Under the pieces are notes generated by a model. The model saw only the letters and a list, made by a program, of their open reading frames with translations. It searched no databases and was not told the origin of the DNA. Made by a program: the position numbers and the translations under genes. Positions 16,587 to 25,125 of a DNA stretch of 64,000 nt are shown in pieces. The stretch is from Aureimonas sp. SA4125. GTDB lineage: Bacteria > Pseudomonadota > Alphaproteobacteria > Rhizobiales > Rhizobiaceae. The stretch's first letter is position 1; every line of letters begins with the position of its first letter. The stretch lies in the NCBI RefSeq assembly GCF_019973775.1, contig NZ_AP025032.1, positions 1,798,001 to 1,862,000 on the forward strand, in the 5' to 3' direction.

Positions 16587-18299
16587 GTGCCCATCTTTGC
16601 AATGGACAGGCCGAGACAGACCGCGCTTTCCGCGCTCGGCGCGCGGGTGGTGGCGGAGCCGCCGGTGGTGACGCTGTCGAGCGACGGCGTCGTTCTCGTC
16701 CACGGCAGTGGCAGGGCGGCGATCGACGCGGGCATCGCGCTGTCCGACCGGCTCGACGTAACGGTGATCCTGTCCGGCGGCGAGTTGATTGATATTCCCG
16801 GCGATCTTGCCTTCCCGGTCGTTTTCGGCCGCGTCGTTTCGGCATCCGGCCATTTCGGCGCCTATGAGGCCGTCGTTGACGGCTTTGCCGCTACCAAGGG
16901 TGGTCCGGTGCGGGACGGCGCGGTGTCGCGGTGCGCCCTGATCCTCGATCTGTCGGAGGCGCCGGCGCTGTTTCCCGCCTTCGAGGCCCGCGAGGGTTAC
17001 TTCAAGGTCGATCCGGCCAACGGCATGGCCCTGTCACGGGCGCTGGAGGAGGCCGGCGCGCTCGTCGGGGAGTTCGACAAGCCGAAATACATCGCGTTCC
17101 GGCCCGAGCTCTGCGCCCATTCGCGCTCCTCGATCACGGGCTGCACGAAATGCCTCGATGCCTGCGCGATGGAGGCGATCACACCGCTCGGCGATGTCGT
17201 GGCGATCGACGCCATGGTCTGTGCCGGCTGTGGAAACTGTGCGGCGGTCTGTCCGACGGGCGCTGCCTCCTACACCGTTCCGCCGACCGACGAGCAGCTT
17301 GCCCGCCTGCGGGCGATGATCCTGGCCTATCGCGACGCAGGCGGGTCCGATGCCATCCTCCTGATCCATGACGTCACGGTGGGACGCCCCCTGATCGCGG
17401 CGATCGGCGCAGGGTTGCCGGCGACAGTGCTGCCTTTCGAGGTAAACGAGATCAAGCAGATCGGTATCGAAGTCCTGGCCGCGGCTCTCGCCTATGGCGT
17501 GTCGGGCGTCCGTCTCCTGACCCGCAAGGCGCCGAAGAATGGCATGGTCGCGCTTGCCGGGACGGTCGCCATCGCCACCACCTTCGCGGAGGCTTTGGGT
17601 TACGGGGAAGGGGCCTGTGCGATCGTCCAGGCCGATGCGCCGGACGACCTGCTCGCCGCGCTGGCCGCCCTGCCGATGGGAACGCCGAGCCCGAGCCCCT
17701 CGCGCTTTGCACCCGTCGGCGCCAAGCGCGGGCTTCTGGAGTTCAGCCTGCGCACCATGCACGAGGTCGCACCGGCGCCCGTCGCGCTCGTGCCCCTGCC
17801 GGAAGGCGCGCCCTTCGGAACGGTTCTGGTCGAGACCGAGGGCTGCACGCTCTGCCACTCCTGCGTGTCGGCCTGCCCGACCGGGGCTCTGTCGGCAGGC
17901 GAGGACCGGCCGATGCTGCGCTTCTCGCAGAATGCCTGCGTCCAGTGCGGCCTGTGCGCCGCGACATGCCCCGAGGACGTCATCACGCTCCGCCCGCAGC
18001 TCGATTTCGCCGCCTGGAACGCACCGCGCGTGACGTTGAAGGAGGAGGAGCCCTATCCTTGCGTCCGCTGCGCAAAACCCTTCGGCACGAGAAGCACGAT
18101 CGAGCGCGTGATCGCCAAGCTCGAGGGCAGCCACTGGATGTTCACCGGCGAGAATGCGCGCCGGCTGGACGCCATCCGGATGTGCGAGCCCTGCCGCGTC
18201 GAGTCCGCGCTGAACGAGGGCTTCGACCCCTATGCCGGCCCGGCGCGTCAGCGCCCGCGGACCGCGGCGGACTATGCGGTGGTGGACGACGAGGCCTGA
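16587..18299 (+). CDS. multi-cluster 4Fe-4S polyferredoxin of the FDH locus
   Basis: A 570-residue cytoplasmic iron-sulfur protein. The first 180 residues have no cluster motif. Cys-rich sites follow at Cys186 (CTKCLDAC), Cys212 (CAGCGNCAAVCP), Cys420 (CTLCHSCVSACP), Cys451 (CVQCGLCAATCP), Cys492 (CVRC) and Cys533 (CEPC). That implies about four to five 4Fe-4S clusters. Between the pairs lies a domain (residues 235-400) with alternating strand-helix pattern. The GTG at 16587 is 12 nt after GAGG, and an ATG at 16602 is the alternative. It probably relays electrons for formate dehydrogenase or its maturation. Confidence 0.87.
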   Translation: MPIFAMDRPRQTALSALGARVVAEPPVVTLSSDGVVLVHGSGRAAIDAGIALSDRLDVTVILSGGELIDIPGDLAFPVVFGRVVSASGHFGAYEAVVDGFAATKGGPVRDGAVSRCALILDLSEAPALFPAFEAREGYFKVDPANGMALSRALEEAGALVGEFDKPKYIAFRPELCAHSRSSITGCTKCLDACAMEAITPLGDVVAIDAMVCAGCGNCAAVCPTGAASYTVPPTDEQLARLRAMILAYRDAGGSDAILLIHDVTVGRPLIAAIGAGLPATVLPFEVNEIKQIGIEVLAAALAYGVSGVRLLTRKAPKNGMVALAGTVAIATTFAEALGYGEGACAIVQADAPDDLLAALAALPMGTPSPSPSRFAPVGAKRGLLEFSLRTMHEVAPAPVALVPLPEGAPFGTVLVETEGCTLCHSCVSACPTGALSAGEDRPMLRFSQNACVQCGLCAATCPEDVITLRPQLDFAAWNAPRVTLKEEEPYPCVRCAKPFGTRSTIERVIAKLEGSHWMFTGENARRLDAIRMCEPCRVESALNEGFDPYAGPARQRPRTAADYAVVDDEA

Positions 18300-18321
18300 G
18301 CGGGACGAGAGCGCGCCGGGA

Positions 18322-19635
18322 TCACTTCTTCTCGGCCGTCGCTCGCTCGAGAAAATCGACGAGCGCCTCGCGGCTTTCGGCACGGAGGATGGTCTGCTCG
18401 GGCATCTTCGTGCCCGGCGTATAGGCATGGGGACCGATTTCGAAGAGGCGGGCGATCGTCTCTTTCGTCCAGACGATGTCGTGGCCGGCAAAGGCCGGCG
18501 AGTAGTCGTAGTCCGGCAGCGAGGCGATGCGGCGACCCATGATGCCGTGAAGCGTCGGTCCGGCACGCGTGCCGTCGCCCGGCTGCAGGGTGTGGCAGGC
18601 GACGCAGGCGCGATAGACCGCCGCGCCGGGGTCGTCGCCATAGGGAGCCAGCGGGTCGGTCTCCGCCAGAAGGATCGTGTTGCCGAGATGGGCACCTGTC
18701 CTGGCGTCCCACCGCCGGACGACATGATCGTTCCCGCCGGTCAGAAGCTCTGGGGTGCCCGGCACGAAAGCGAGCGACCAGACGGGCATTCCCGGGCCGA
18801 CAAGTGCTCGAAGGGGCTTTAGCGTGCGCCCGTCCAGGATCTGCACGACGCCGCGGAGGCCGGAGGCGGCGATCGTCCGTCCGTCCCCCGACACGGCGAT
18901 CGCCGAGATCGGTGTCGGCGCAATCTCGACCTCGTCGGCGACGCTGCCATCGGATGTCGAAACGAGCCGCAGGCGACCGTCGCCGCCGCCGACCGCCAGT
19001 GTGGCGTCACCGACTATCGCCAGGGCGTTTAACGGCGTGTCGAAGGTCGTGACGCGGGCGGCACCGCTGGCGGGCCAGATGCGCAGCGTTCCGTCATAGC
19101 CGATGGTCGCGACCTCCCCCCTGGCGAGAAAGCCGATCCCGTTGACATTGCCCTGGTGGCCTTGGAGGACGCGGGGGGCGCTTTTGCCGTCGAGGGGCCA
19201 GACCCGGGCGCTGCCATCCCACGCGGCCGATCCGAGATGCGACCCGTCGGGGGCGAGCGCGAGCGCCACGATCGGCCCTTCATGGCCCTCGAGCACGCGC
19301 AGCGGAACGGCGCTTCCGGCCGCCCAGATCGCGATCCGACCGTCATCGCCCGCCGTGGCGAAACGGGCGGCCTCTGAAGGGAGATCCGGCAGGAAGATCG
19401 CCGCGTTGACCGAGCCTGCGTGGAACCGGAAGACCTGCCGGGCCGACGCCGTTTCGAGCGACCACAGGATCGCCGTCGAATCGAAGCTGCCGGACAGGGC
19501 TCCCCGACCGTCCGCGGTGACGGAGAGGGCGCGAACGGGCCCGCCATGGCCGCGAAGGTCGGCCGCGAGCGACCGGGGCGCGAGCATGGCGACGAGAAGG
19601 CCGACGAGAAGGGCGAGAATGAGGGAGCGTTTCAT
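18322..19635 (-). CDS. secreted WD40-repeat protein with C-terminal cytochrome c domain
   Basis: A 437-residue exported protein. A signal peptide covers residues 1-24 (LILALLVGLLVAMLA, then SLAAD). About seven WD40-like repeats follow (for example ALSGSFDSTAILWSL, FATAGDDGRIAIWAA, LGSAAWDGSARVWPL). A class I cytochrome c domain comes last, with heme site CVACH at residues 344-348 and axial Met411 in TPGTKMPEQ. It lies antisense between the polyferredoxin and DUF3306, ending 22 bp from the former. It is a plausible periplasmic docking and electron-acceptor module for the formate dehydrogenase. Confidence 0.87.
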   Translation of the reverse strand: MKRSLILALLVGLLVAMLAPRSLAADLRGHGGPVRALSVTADGRGALSGSFDSTAILWSLETASARQVFRFHAGSVNAAIFLPDLPSEAARFATAGDDGRIAIWAAGSAVPLRVLEGHEGPIVALALAPDGSHLGSAAWDGSARVWPLDGKSAPRVLQGHQGNVNGIGFLARGEVATIGYDGTLRIWPASGAARVTTFDTPLNALAIVGDATLAVGGGDGRLRLVSTSDGSVADEVEIAPTPISAIAVSGDGRTIAASGLRGVVQILDGRTLKPLRALVGPGMPVWSLAFVPGTPELLTGGNDHVVRRWDARTGAHLGNTILLAETDPLAPYGDDPGAAVYRACVACHTLQPGDGTRAGPTLHGIMGRRIASLPDYDYSPAFAGHDIVWTKETIARLFEIGPHAYTPGTKMPEQTILRAESREALVDFLERATAEKK

Positions 19636-19766
19636 CCCGCGATCCTGCTTTGCCGGCGCGCGTCACGCAATCCTCCGGCCATGCCGCAAGGCGCCCTCTT
19701 CCAAGGTCGATCCCCCCGCTCCGGATAAGCGCTTGCAATGGCTGTGTCCGCGGGAAAGAGTGCGCC

Positions 19767-20459
19767 ATGAGCACCGACTTCATCGCCCGCTGGTCGCGCC
19801 GCAAGCGCGGCGCCGACCCATCGTCGGCCCTTCCGACGCCGCCAGAGGATGCGAGCCCAGACCTCTCCGCCGGCATTGACGGCGAAGCCGCGGAGGCCGG
19901 CTTGCCCGCAGAGATCGCTTGGCAAGGGGAGGGCGATTCGATCCTCGCCCCCCTGTCTGCAGATGAGCTTGCGGACCTGCCGTCTCCCGAAGAGTTGACC
20001 GCGGCATCGGACATCACCGGCTTTCTGCGCAGCGGTGTTCCCGCTGCACTGCGCAACCGGGCGCTGCGGCGGATGTGGTCCATCGATCCGGCCATTCGCG
20101 ACGCCATCGGCGACGCGCGCGACTATGCCTGGGACTGGAACGTTCCCGGCGGTATGCCGGTCTCCGGTCCGATCCCCGCTTCGATCGATATCGACAAGAT
20201 GGTCCGCGGCATCTTCGGGACCGAGAAAAGCGAGGAGGTCGAGCCCGAAACCGACCCGGTGCCCGCCGAGATCCCGGGACCGTGTCCGGTCCCGGCCGAA
20301 ATCCCCGTCGCGGAGGGACCCGACGGCAGCGAGCCGTCATCGGCCACGGCTGAAATGCGCGCCGAGGCCGCCCCTCTCGCTCCCGAGCATCCAGCCGAGA
20401 CGCCTTTGGCGTCGGCGCAGGCGCGCCCGCTTCGCCACGGCGGGGCACTGCCGGGTTGA
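19767..20459 (+). CDS. DUF3306 domain-containing protein, FDH-locus accessory
   Basis: A 230-residue protein. The N-terminus DFIARWSRRKRG and the central ITGFLRSGVPAALRNRALRR / MWSIDPAIRD / DYAWDWN motifs define DUF3306, the usual partner of DUF3305 at formate dehydrogenase loci. The last 80 residues are acidic, Pro/Glu/Ala-rich and probably disordered. The start ATG at 19767 follows GGGAAAGAG. It is divergent from the WD40-cytochrome gene and 138 bp upstream of the TorD-like chaperone. The biochemical role is unknown. Confidence 0.85.
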   Translation: MSTDFIARWSRRKRGADPSSALPTPPEDASPDLSAGIDGEAAEAGLPAEIAWQGEGDSILAPLSADELADLPSPEELTAASDITGFLRSGVPAALRNRALRRMWSIDPAIRDAIGDARDYAWDWNVPGGMPVSGPIPASIDIDKMVRGIFGTEKSEEVEPETDPVPAEIPGPCPVPAEIPVAEGPDGSEPSSATAEMRAEAAPLAPEHPAETPLASAQARPLRHGGALPG

Positions 20460-20597
20460 GGCACGATATTTAGGCGGCTTCCTGTTTGGAACCGTTCAAA
20501 AAAAGAGTTGCATCGCCTGTCTTCCGCTTTATCGTCCGCCAGACCGGACGAGACAGCATTCGCTTGAGATTTCCGGTCATTCACAGGATATCGGCGC

Positions 20598-21278
20598 TTG
20601 AGGCAGGACGAGAACGACGCGGCTTCCCGGCAGTATATGCCAGACGAGCAGGATCTGCCCGCTGGGGAAATGGTGCCCGCGATCGATCCGGCTGCTGCAG
20701 GTGAGCGTGATCCGGCCGACATCGCGCGGGCGCACCTCTACCGAATGCTGGCGGTTCTTTTCGCGCGGGCTCCGACGCACTCCACCCTTGCCGCACTGGC
20801 GGGTATCGAAGGCGGACAGGGCGCCATCGGCGACGCCTGCCGCGCCCTTGCGGCGAAGGCGTCGATGGCTGCTCCGGATGTCCTCGAGCGCGAATATTTC
20901 GATCTCTTCATCGGCGTCGGACGCGGCGAAATCGTGCCGTATGGCTCCTACTATGTGACGGGCTTTCTCCAGGAGAAGCCGCTGGCGCGGCTTCGGCAGG
21001 ATCTGGGCGAGCTTGGGATCGAGCGGCGGCCGGGGAGCCGCGAGCTCGAGGATCATATCGCCGTCGTGTGCGAAATCCTGGCGGGTCTCGCCGATGGTGG
21101 TTTCGGGACGCCCGAGGGGGCCGACGAGCGATTCTTCGTTCGTCATCTCATGCCCTGGGGAGCGCGGTTCTTCGCGGATGTCGCCGCGGCGAGGGCCTCT
21201 GATTTTTACAGGAACGTCGCCGCCGTCGGATCGGCCCTGATGGCCATCGAGGCCGAGGCCTCGGTCCGTGCCGCATGA
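20598..21278 (+). CDS. TorD-family molecular chaperone for formate dehydrogenase
   Basis: A 226-residue all-helical cytoplasmic chaperone of the TorD/DmsD family. The hallmark is EYFDLFIG followed by VPYGSYY, and the C-terminal H-M-PWGARFF motif is typical. Such proteins bind a Tat leader and keep the molybdoenzyme cofactor-receptive until loading is complete. Here the client is likely FdhA at 21557. The start is either TTG 20598 (AGGA 8 nt upstream) or ATG 20637. The first 35 residues are low-complexity. Confidence 0.88.
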   Translation: MRQDENDAASRQYMPDEQDLPAGEMVPAIDPAAAGERDPADIARAHLYRMLAVLFARAPTHSTLAALAGIEGGQGAIGDACRALAAKASMAAPDVLEREYFDLFIGVGRGEIVPYGSYYVTGFLQEKPLARLRQDLGELGIERRPGSRELEDHIAVVCEILAGLADGGFGTPEGADERFFVRHLMPWGARFFADVAAARASDFYRNVAAVGSALMAIEAEASVRAA

Positions 21279-21321
21279 TGCGTCGGACGTTGCGACAACA
21301 GCATTCTGGGAGGAAAACACG

Positions 21322-21549
21322 ATGACGTCAGATACCCGCGAGAAGGTCAGTCGCAGAGGCTTCCTCCGTTCGGCTTCGGGTGTTGCCACGGTCGCCGCCG
21401 TCACCGCGACGATCTCGCCGGCGATGGTCACCGAGGCGCAGGCCTATGATCCGGGCCCCGAGGAGACCGGAGCCAAGTATCAGCCCGACGCTGCCGACGT
21501 TCAGGCCTTCTATCGGTCGAACGGCTACGAAACCCTGAAGGACAAGTGA
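21322..21549 (+). CDS. small Tat-leader protein at the head of fdhABC (FdhX-like)
   Basis: A 75-residue protein with a twin-arginine signal (SRRGFLRS at residues 10-17), a hydrophobic region and an AQA cleavage site near residue 41. About 34 mature residues remain (polar, with DVQAFYRSNGYETLK). Similar small Tat proteins, called FdhX in Shewanella, head related fdh operons. Ideal GGGAGGA precedes the ATG at 21322. It ends 7 bp before fdhA. The role is undetermined. It may be a small FDH subunit or escort. Confidence 0.82.
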   Translation: MTSDTREKVSRRGFLRSASGVATVAAVTATISPAMVTEAQAYDPGPEETGAKYQPDAADVQAFYRSNGYETLKDK

Positions 21550-21556
21550 GGCCGCC

Positions 21557-24505
21557 ATGCTGACCAAGCGCAAGTCCGCCGCTGCCGGCGCCGCGGTACC
21601 CTCCGTTGCCGCCTCCCTCCCGGCGCAGGCCCCGCGCGGGCTCGATCGCCGCGCCTTCCTGCGCAATTCCGGCCTTGCCGTCGGTGGCGTGGCCGTGTTC
21701 GGCGCGATGGCGCCGGGTGCCGTGCGCAAGGCCGAGGCGATCGCCGGCCCGATGCCCGGCGTGCCGATCGTCATCAAGAAGAACATCTGCACCCATTGCT
21801 CCGTCGGCTGCACCGTGACCGCCGAAGTGCAGAACGGCGTCTGGACGGGGCAGGAGCCGAGCTGGGGCAGCCCGATCAACCGCGGCACGCACTGCGCCAA
21901 GGGCGCGGCCCTGCGCGAGATCGTGCACGGCGACCGCCGCCTCAAATATCCGCTGAAACTGGTCGACGGGGCGTGGCAGCGCCTCAGCTGGGAACAGGCG
22001 ATCGCCGAGATCGGCGACAAGATGGCGGAGATCCGCGAGACCTCCGGCGCCGACGCCATGTACCTGCTCGGCTCGGCCAAGTTCACCAATGAAGGCGCCT
22101 ATCTCTTCCGCAAGTTCGGTGCCTTCTGGGGCACGAATTCGGTCGATCACCAGGCCCGTATCTGCCACTCGACGACCGTTGCCGGCGTCGCCAATACCTG
22201 GGGCTACGGCGCCCAGACCAATTCCTACAACGATATCCGCAACGCCAAGACCATGATCATCATGGGCGGCAATCCGGCGGAGGCCCATCCGGTCGCCATG
22301 CAGCACGTCCTGGCGGGCAAGGAACTGAATCGCGCGAACATGATCGTCATCGATCCGCGTTTCACCCGCACCGCCGCGCACGGCACGGAATACGTGCGCC
22401 TGCGCGCCGGTACCGACATTCCGGTGATCTGGGGCATTCTCTGGCATGTCTTCCAGAACGGCTGGGAGGACAAGGAATTCATCCGTACCCGCGTCTACGG
22501 CATGGACGAGGTCCGCAAGGAAGTCGCCAAGTGGACACCGGACGAGGTGGAGCGTGTCTCCGGCGTTCCCGGCGAGCAGCTGAAGCGCGTCGCCTACCTC
22601 TTCAGCCAGGAAAAGCCCTCGACGCTGATCTGGTGCATGGGCGCGACCCAGCACACCGTCGGCACGGCCAATGTGCGCGCCTACTGCACGCTGGTCCTGG
22701 CGACCGGCAACGTCGGCAAGCCGGGTACCGGCGCCAACATCTTCCGCGGCCACACGAACGTTCAGGGCGCCACGGATCTCGGCCTCGACGTGACGTCGCT
22801 GCCGCTCTACTACGGCCTGACCGAAGGCGGGTGGAAGCACTGGTCGCGCGTCTGGGAGGTCGAGTACGAGTACCTCCAGAGCCGTTTCGACGAAGTGCCG
22901 GCAAAGGGTGGGCGCAAGCCGCGCTCGCGCAAGGACAACATGGAGACCCCCGGTCTCACGTCCACGCGCTGGTTCGACGCCGTCACGCTGGCGGAGGAGG
23001 ACATCGACCAGCGCAGTCCGTTGCGCGGCATGTTCGTGATGGGCCATGGCGGCAACACCGTCACGCGCATTCCCGAGATGCTGAAGGCGCTGGAGAAGCT
23101 GGAGCTTCTCGTCGTCGCCGATCCGCACCCGACGACCTTCGCGGCGATCCCGGGACGGCGCAACGGCACTTATCTGCTTCCGATCGCGACATCCCTCGAA
23201 TGCGACGGGTCACGTACGGCGTCGAACCGCTCGCTCCAGTGGGGAGAGAAGATCGTCGAGCCGGCATTCGAGGCTCGAACCGACTACGACGTGATCTACG
23301 ACTTCGCCGCCAAGCTTGGCTTCGCCGATCAGATGTTCAAGAACATCGCCCGCGTCGACGGCAAGGTTGTTGCGGAGGACGTGCTGCGCGAGATCAACCG
23401 CGGCGGATTCTCGACCGGCTATTGCGGCCAGTCGCCGGAGCGGCTGAAGGCGCATATGCGCAATCAGGAGAAATTCGATCTCGTGACCTTGCGGGCTCCG
23501 GTGGACGATCCGGAAGTCGGCGGCGAATATTACGGTCTGCCCTGGCCGTGCTGGGGAACGCCCGAGATGAAGCATCCGGGGTCGCCCTTGCTGTACCGGA
23601 CCGAGGTCTCGATCTGGGAAGGTGGCGGCACGTTCCGGGCGCGCTTCGGCGTCGAGCGCAACGGGGAGACGCTTCTGGCCGAGGACTCCTTCTCCAAGGA
23701 TTCCGATCTGACCGACGGCTATCCGGAGATCAACTTCGGCATCCTGAAGAAGCTCGGCTGGGAAAAGGACCTGCGGCCGGCGGAACTGGCGACGATCCTT
23801 CGCGTCGGCGGCGAAAAGCCCGATGCGGTCAGCTGGGCGACGGATCTTTCAGGCGGAATCCAGCGCGTGTGCATGGACCATGGCGTCATGCACTACGGCA
23901 ACGGCAAGGCCCGCGTCGTCGCCTGGAACCTGCCCGATCCTGTGCCCGTCCACCGTGAGCCGATCTACTCGGCGCGGCCCGAACTCGTCGCCAAATATCC
24001 GACGCGGCCGGACGAGATGCAGTTCCGCCTGCCGAACATCGGCTTTTCCGTCCAGAAAGCCGCTGTCGACAACAACGTCTTCCGCAGCTTCCCGATCATC
24101 CTGACCTCGGGACGCCTCGTGGAATACGAAGGTGGCGGCGAGGAGACGCGGTCGAACAAGTGGCTGGCGGAACTCCAGCAGGACATGTTCGTGGAGATCA
24201 ATCCGCTGGATGCGGAGGCTCGCGGCGTCGTGGACGGCAGCTTCGTCTGGGTGATGGGGACCGAGAACGCGGCGAAGACGCGGGTCAAGGCGCTCGTGAC
24301 GGAACGCGTGGGGCCGGGCGTCGCCTTCATGCCCTTCCACTTCTCCGGCTACTACCAGGGCGCCGACTGGCGCGAGCATTATCCCGCAGGCACCGATCCC
24401 ATCGTGCTCGGCGAATCCGTCAATACCGTCACGACATACGGCTACGACCCGGTGACCGGCATGCAGGAGACCAAGGTCGTCCTCTGCCAGATCGCCGCGG
24501 CATAA
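21557..24505 (+). CDS. fdhA: formate dehydrogenase catalytic (molybdopterin) subunit, Tat-exported
   Basis: A 982-residue bis-MGD oxidoreductase. The Tat motif DRRAFL is at residues 30-35. A 4Fe-4S site is formed by Cys78, Cys81, Cys85 and Cys113. The active-site motif DHQARICH has Cys203 where selenoenzymes carry selenocysteine, followed by the conserved His204. The C-terminal molybdopterin-binding domain contains LTSGRLVEYEGGGEETRSN. It oxidises formate to CO2 in the periplasm. The metal, Mo or W, cannot be told from sequence, but a tungstate operon 6 kb away makes W plausible. It is the core of the fdhABC operon, 12 bp upstream of fdhB. Confidence 0.95.
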   Translation: MLTKRKSAAAGAAVPSVAASLPAQAPRGLDRRAFLRNSGLAVGGVAVFGAMAPGAVRKAEAIAGPMPGVPIVIKKNICTHCSVGCTVTAEVQNGVWTGQEPSWGSPINRGTHCAKGAALREIVHGDRRLKYPLKLVDGAWQRLSWEQAIAEIGDKMAEIRETSGADAMYLLGSAKFTNEGAYLFRKFGAFWGTNSVDHQARICHSTTVAGVANTWGYGAQTNSYNDIRNAKTMIIMGGNPAEAHPVAMQHVLAGKELNRANMIVIDPRFTRTAAHGTEYVRLRAGTDIPVIWGILWHVFQNGWEDKEFIRTRVYGMDEVRKEVAKWTPDEVERVSGVPGEQLKRVAYLFSQEKPSTLIWCMGATQHTVGTANVRAYCTLVLATGNVGKPGTGANIFRGHTNVQGATDLGLDVTSLPLYYGLTEGGWKHWSRVWEVEYEYLQSRFDEVPAKGGRKPRSRKDNMETPGLTSTRWFDAVTLAEEDIDQRSPLRGMFVMGHGGNTVTRIPEMLKALEKLELLVVADPHPTTFAAIPGRRNGTYLLPIATSLECDGSRTASNRSLQWGEKIVEPAFEARTDYDVIYDFAAKLGFADQMFKNIARVDGKVVAEDVLREINRGGFSTGYCGQSPERLKAHMRNQEKFDLVTLRAPVDDPEVGGEYYGLPWPCWGTPEMKHPGSPLLYRTEVSIWEGGGTFRARFGVERNGETLLAEDSFSKDSDLTDGYPEINFGILKKLGWEKDLRPAELATILRVGGEKPDAVSWATDLSGGIQRVCMDHGVMHYGNGKARVVAWNLPDPVPVHREPIYSARPELVAKYPTRPDEMQFRLPNIGFSVQKAAVDNNVFRSFPIILTSGRLVEYEGGGEETRSNKWLAELQQDMFVEINPLDAEARGVVDGSFVWVMGTENAAKTRVKALVTERVGPGVAFMPFHFSGYYQGADWREHYPAGTDPIVLGESVNTVTTYGYDPVTGMQETKVVLCQIAAA

Positions 24506-24517
24506 GGGAGGCCAGAC

Positions 24518-25114
24518 ATGGCGCGCATGAAGTTTCTCTGCGACTCGGATCGCTGCATCGAATGCAACGCCTGCGTCACTGCCTGCAAAAACGAGCACGA
24601 CGTTCCCTGGGGCATCAACCGCCGCCGGGTCGTTACGCTGAACGACGGAAAGCCGGGCGAGCGGTCGGTTTCGATGGCCTGCATGCACTGCACCGATGCG
24701 CCTTGCGCGGCGGTGTGCCCGGTCGACTGCTTCTTCACCACCGCCGATGGCGTCGTCCTGCATTCGAAGGACCTCTGCATCGGCTGCGGATACTGCTTCT
24801 ACGCCTGCCCCTTCGGCGCGCCGCAATATCCGCGCGTCGGCAATTTCGGCTCGCGCGGCAAGATGGACAAGTGCACCTTCTGCGCCGGCGGTCCGGAAGC
24901 CGACAGCACCGAGGCGGAATACGCCAAATACGGCAAGAACCGGCTCGCCGAGGGCAAGCTGCCGATGTGCGCGGAAATGTGCTCGACGAAATCGCTTCTG
25001 GCCGGCGACGGCGAGATCATCGCGAACATCTACAAGGAGCGGGTGGCCCGGCGCGGCTATGGCTCCGGCGCCTGGGGCTGGCAGACGGCCTATCGTGAAA
25101 CCGTGCAGACGTGA
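24518..25114 (+). CDS. fdhB: formate dehydrogenase iron-sulfur (beta) subunit
   Basis: A 198-residue ferredoxin-like subunit with four cysteine groups: Cys13/16/19/23 (CIECNAC), then CMHCTDAPC, CIGCGYC and CTFC. These give four 4Fe-4S clusters, as in FDH3-type beta subunits. It carries electrons from FdhA to the membrane cytochrome b. It has no leader of its own, so it is presumably exported with FdhA on the Tat pathway. Co-transcribed: 12 bp after fdhA and 11 bp before the gamma subunit. Confidence 0.95.
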   Translation: MARMKFLCDSDRCIECNACVTACKNEHDVPWGINRRRVVTLNDGKPGERSVSMACMHCTDAPCAAVCPVDCFFTTADGVVLHSKDLCIGCGYCFYACPFGAPQYPRVGNFGSRGKMDKCTFCAGGPEADSTEAEYAKYGKNRLAEGKLPMCAEMCSTKSLLAGDGEIIANIYKERVARRGYGSGAWGWQTAYRETVQT

Positions 25115-25125
25115 GGGCGGGGACG

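Noticed and set aside
21428..23128. Minus-strand ORF of 566 codons inside fdhA
   Set aside because: Fully antisense to the catalytic subunit with its complete Fe-S and active-site motifs. No recognisable domain.
21557..24505. Selenocysteine in FdhA
   Set aside because: The active-site codon at 22163 is TGC (Cys), not TGA, so no SECIS or recoding is needed.
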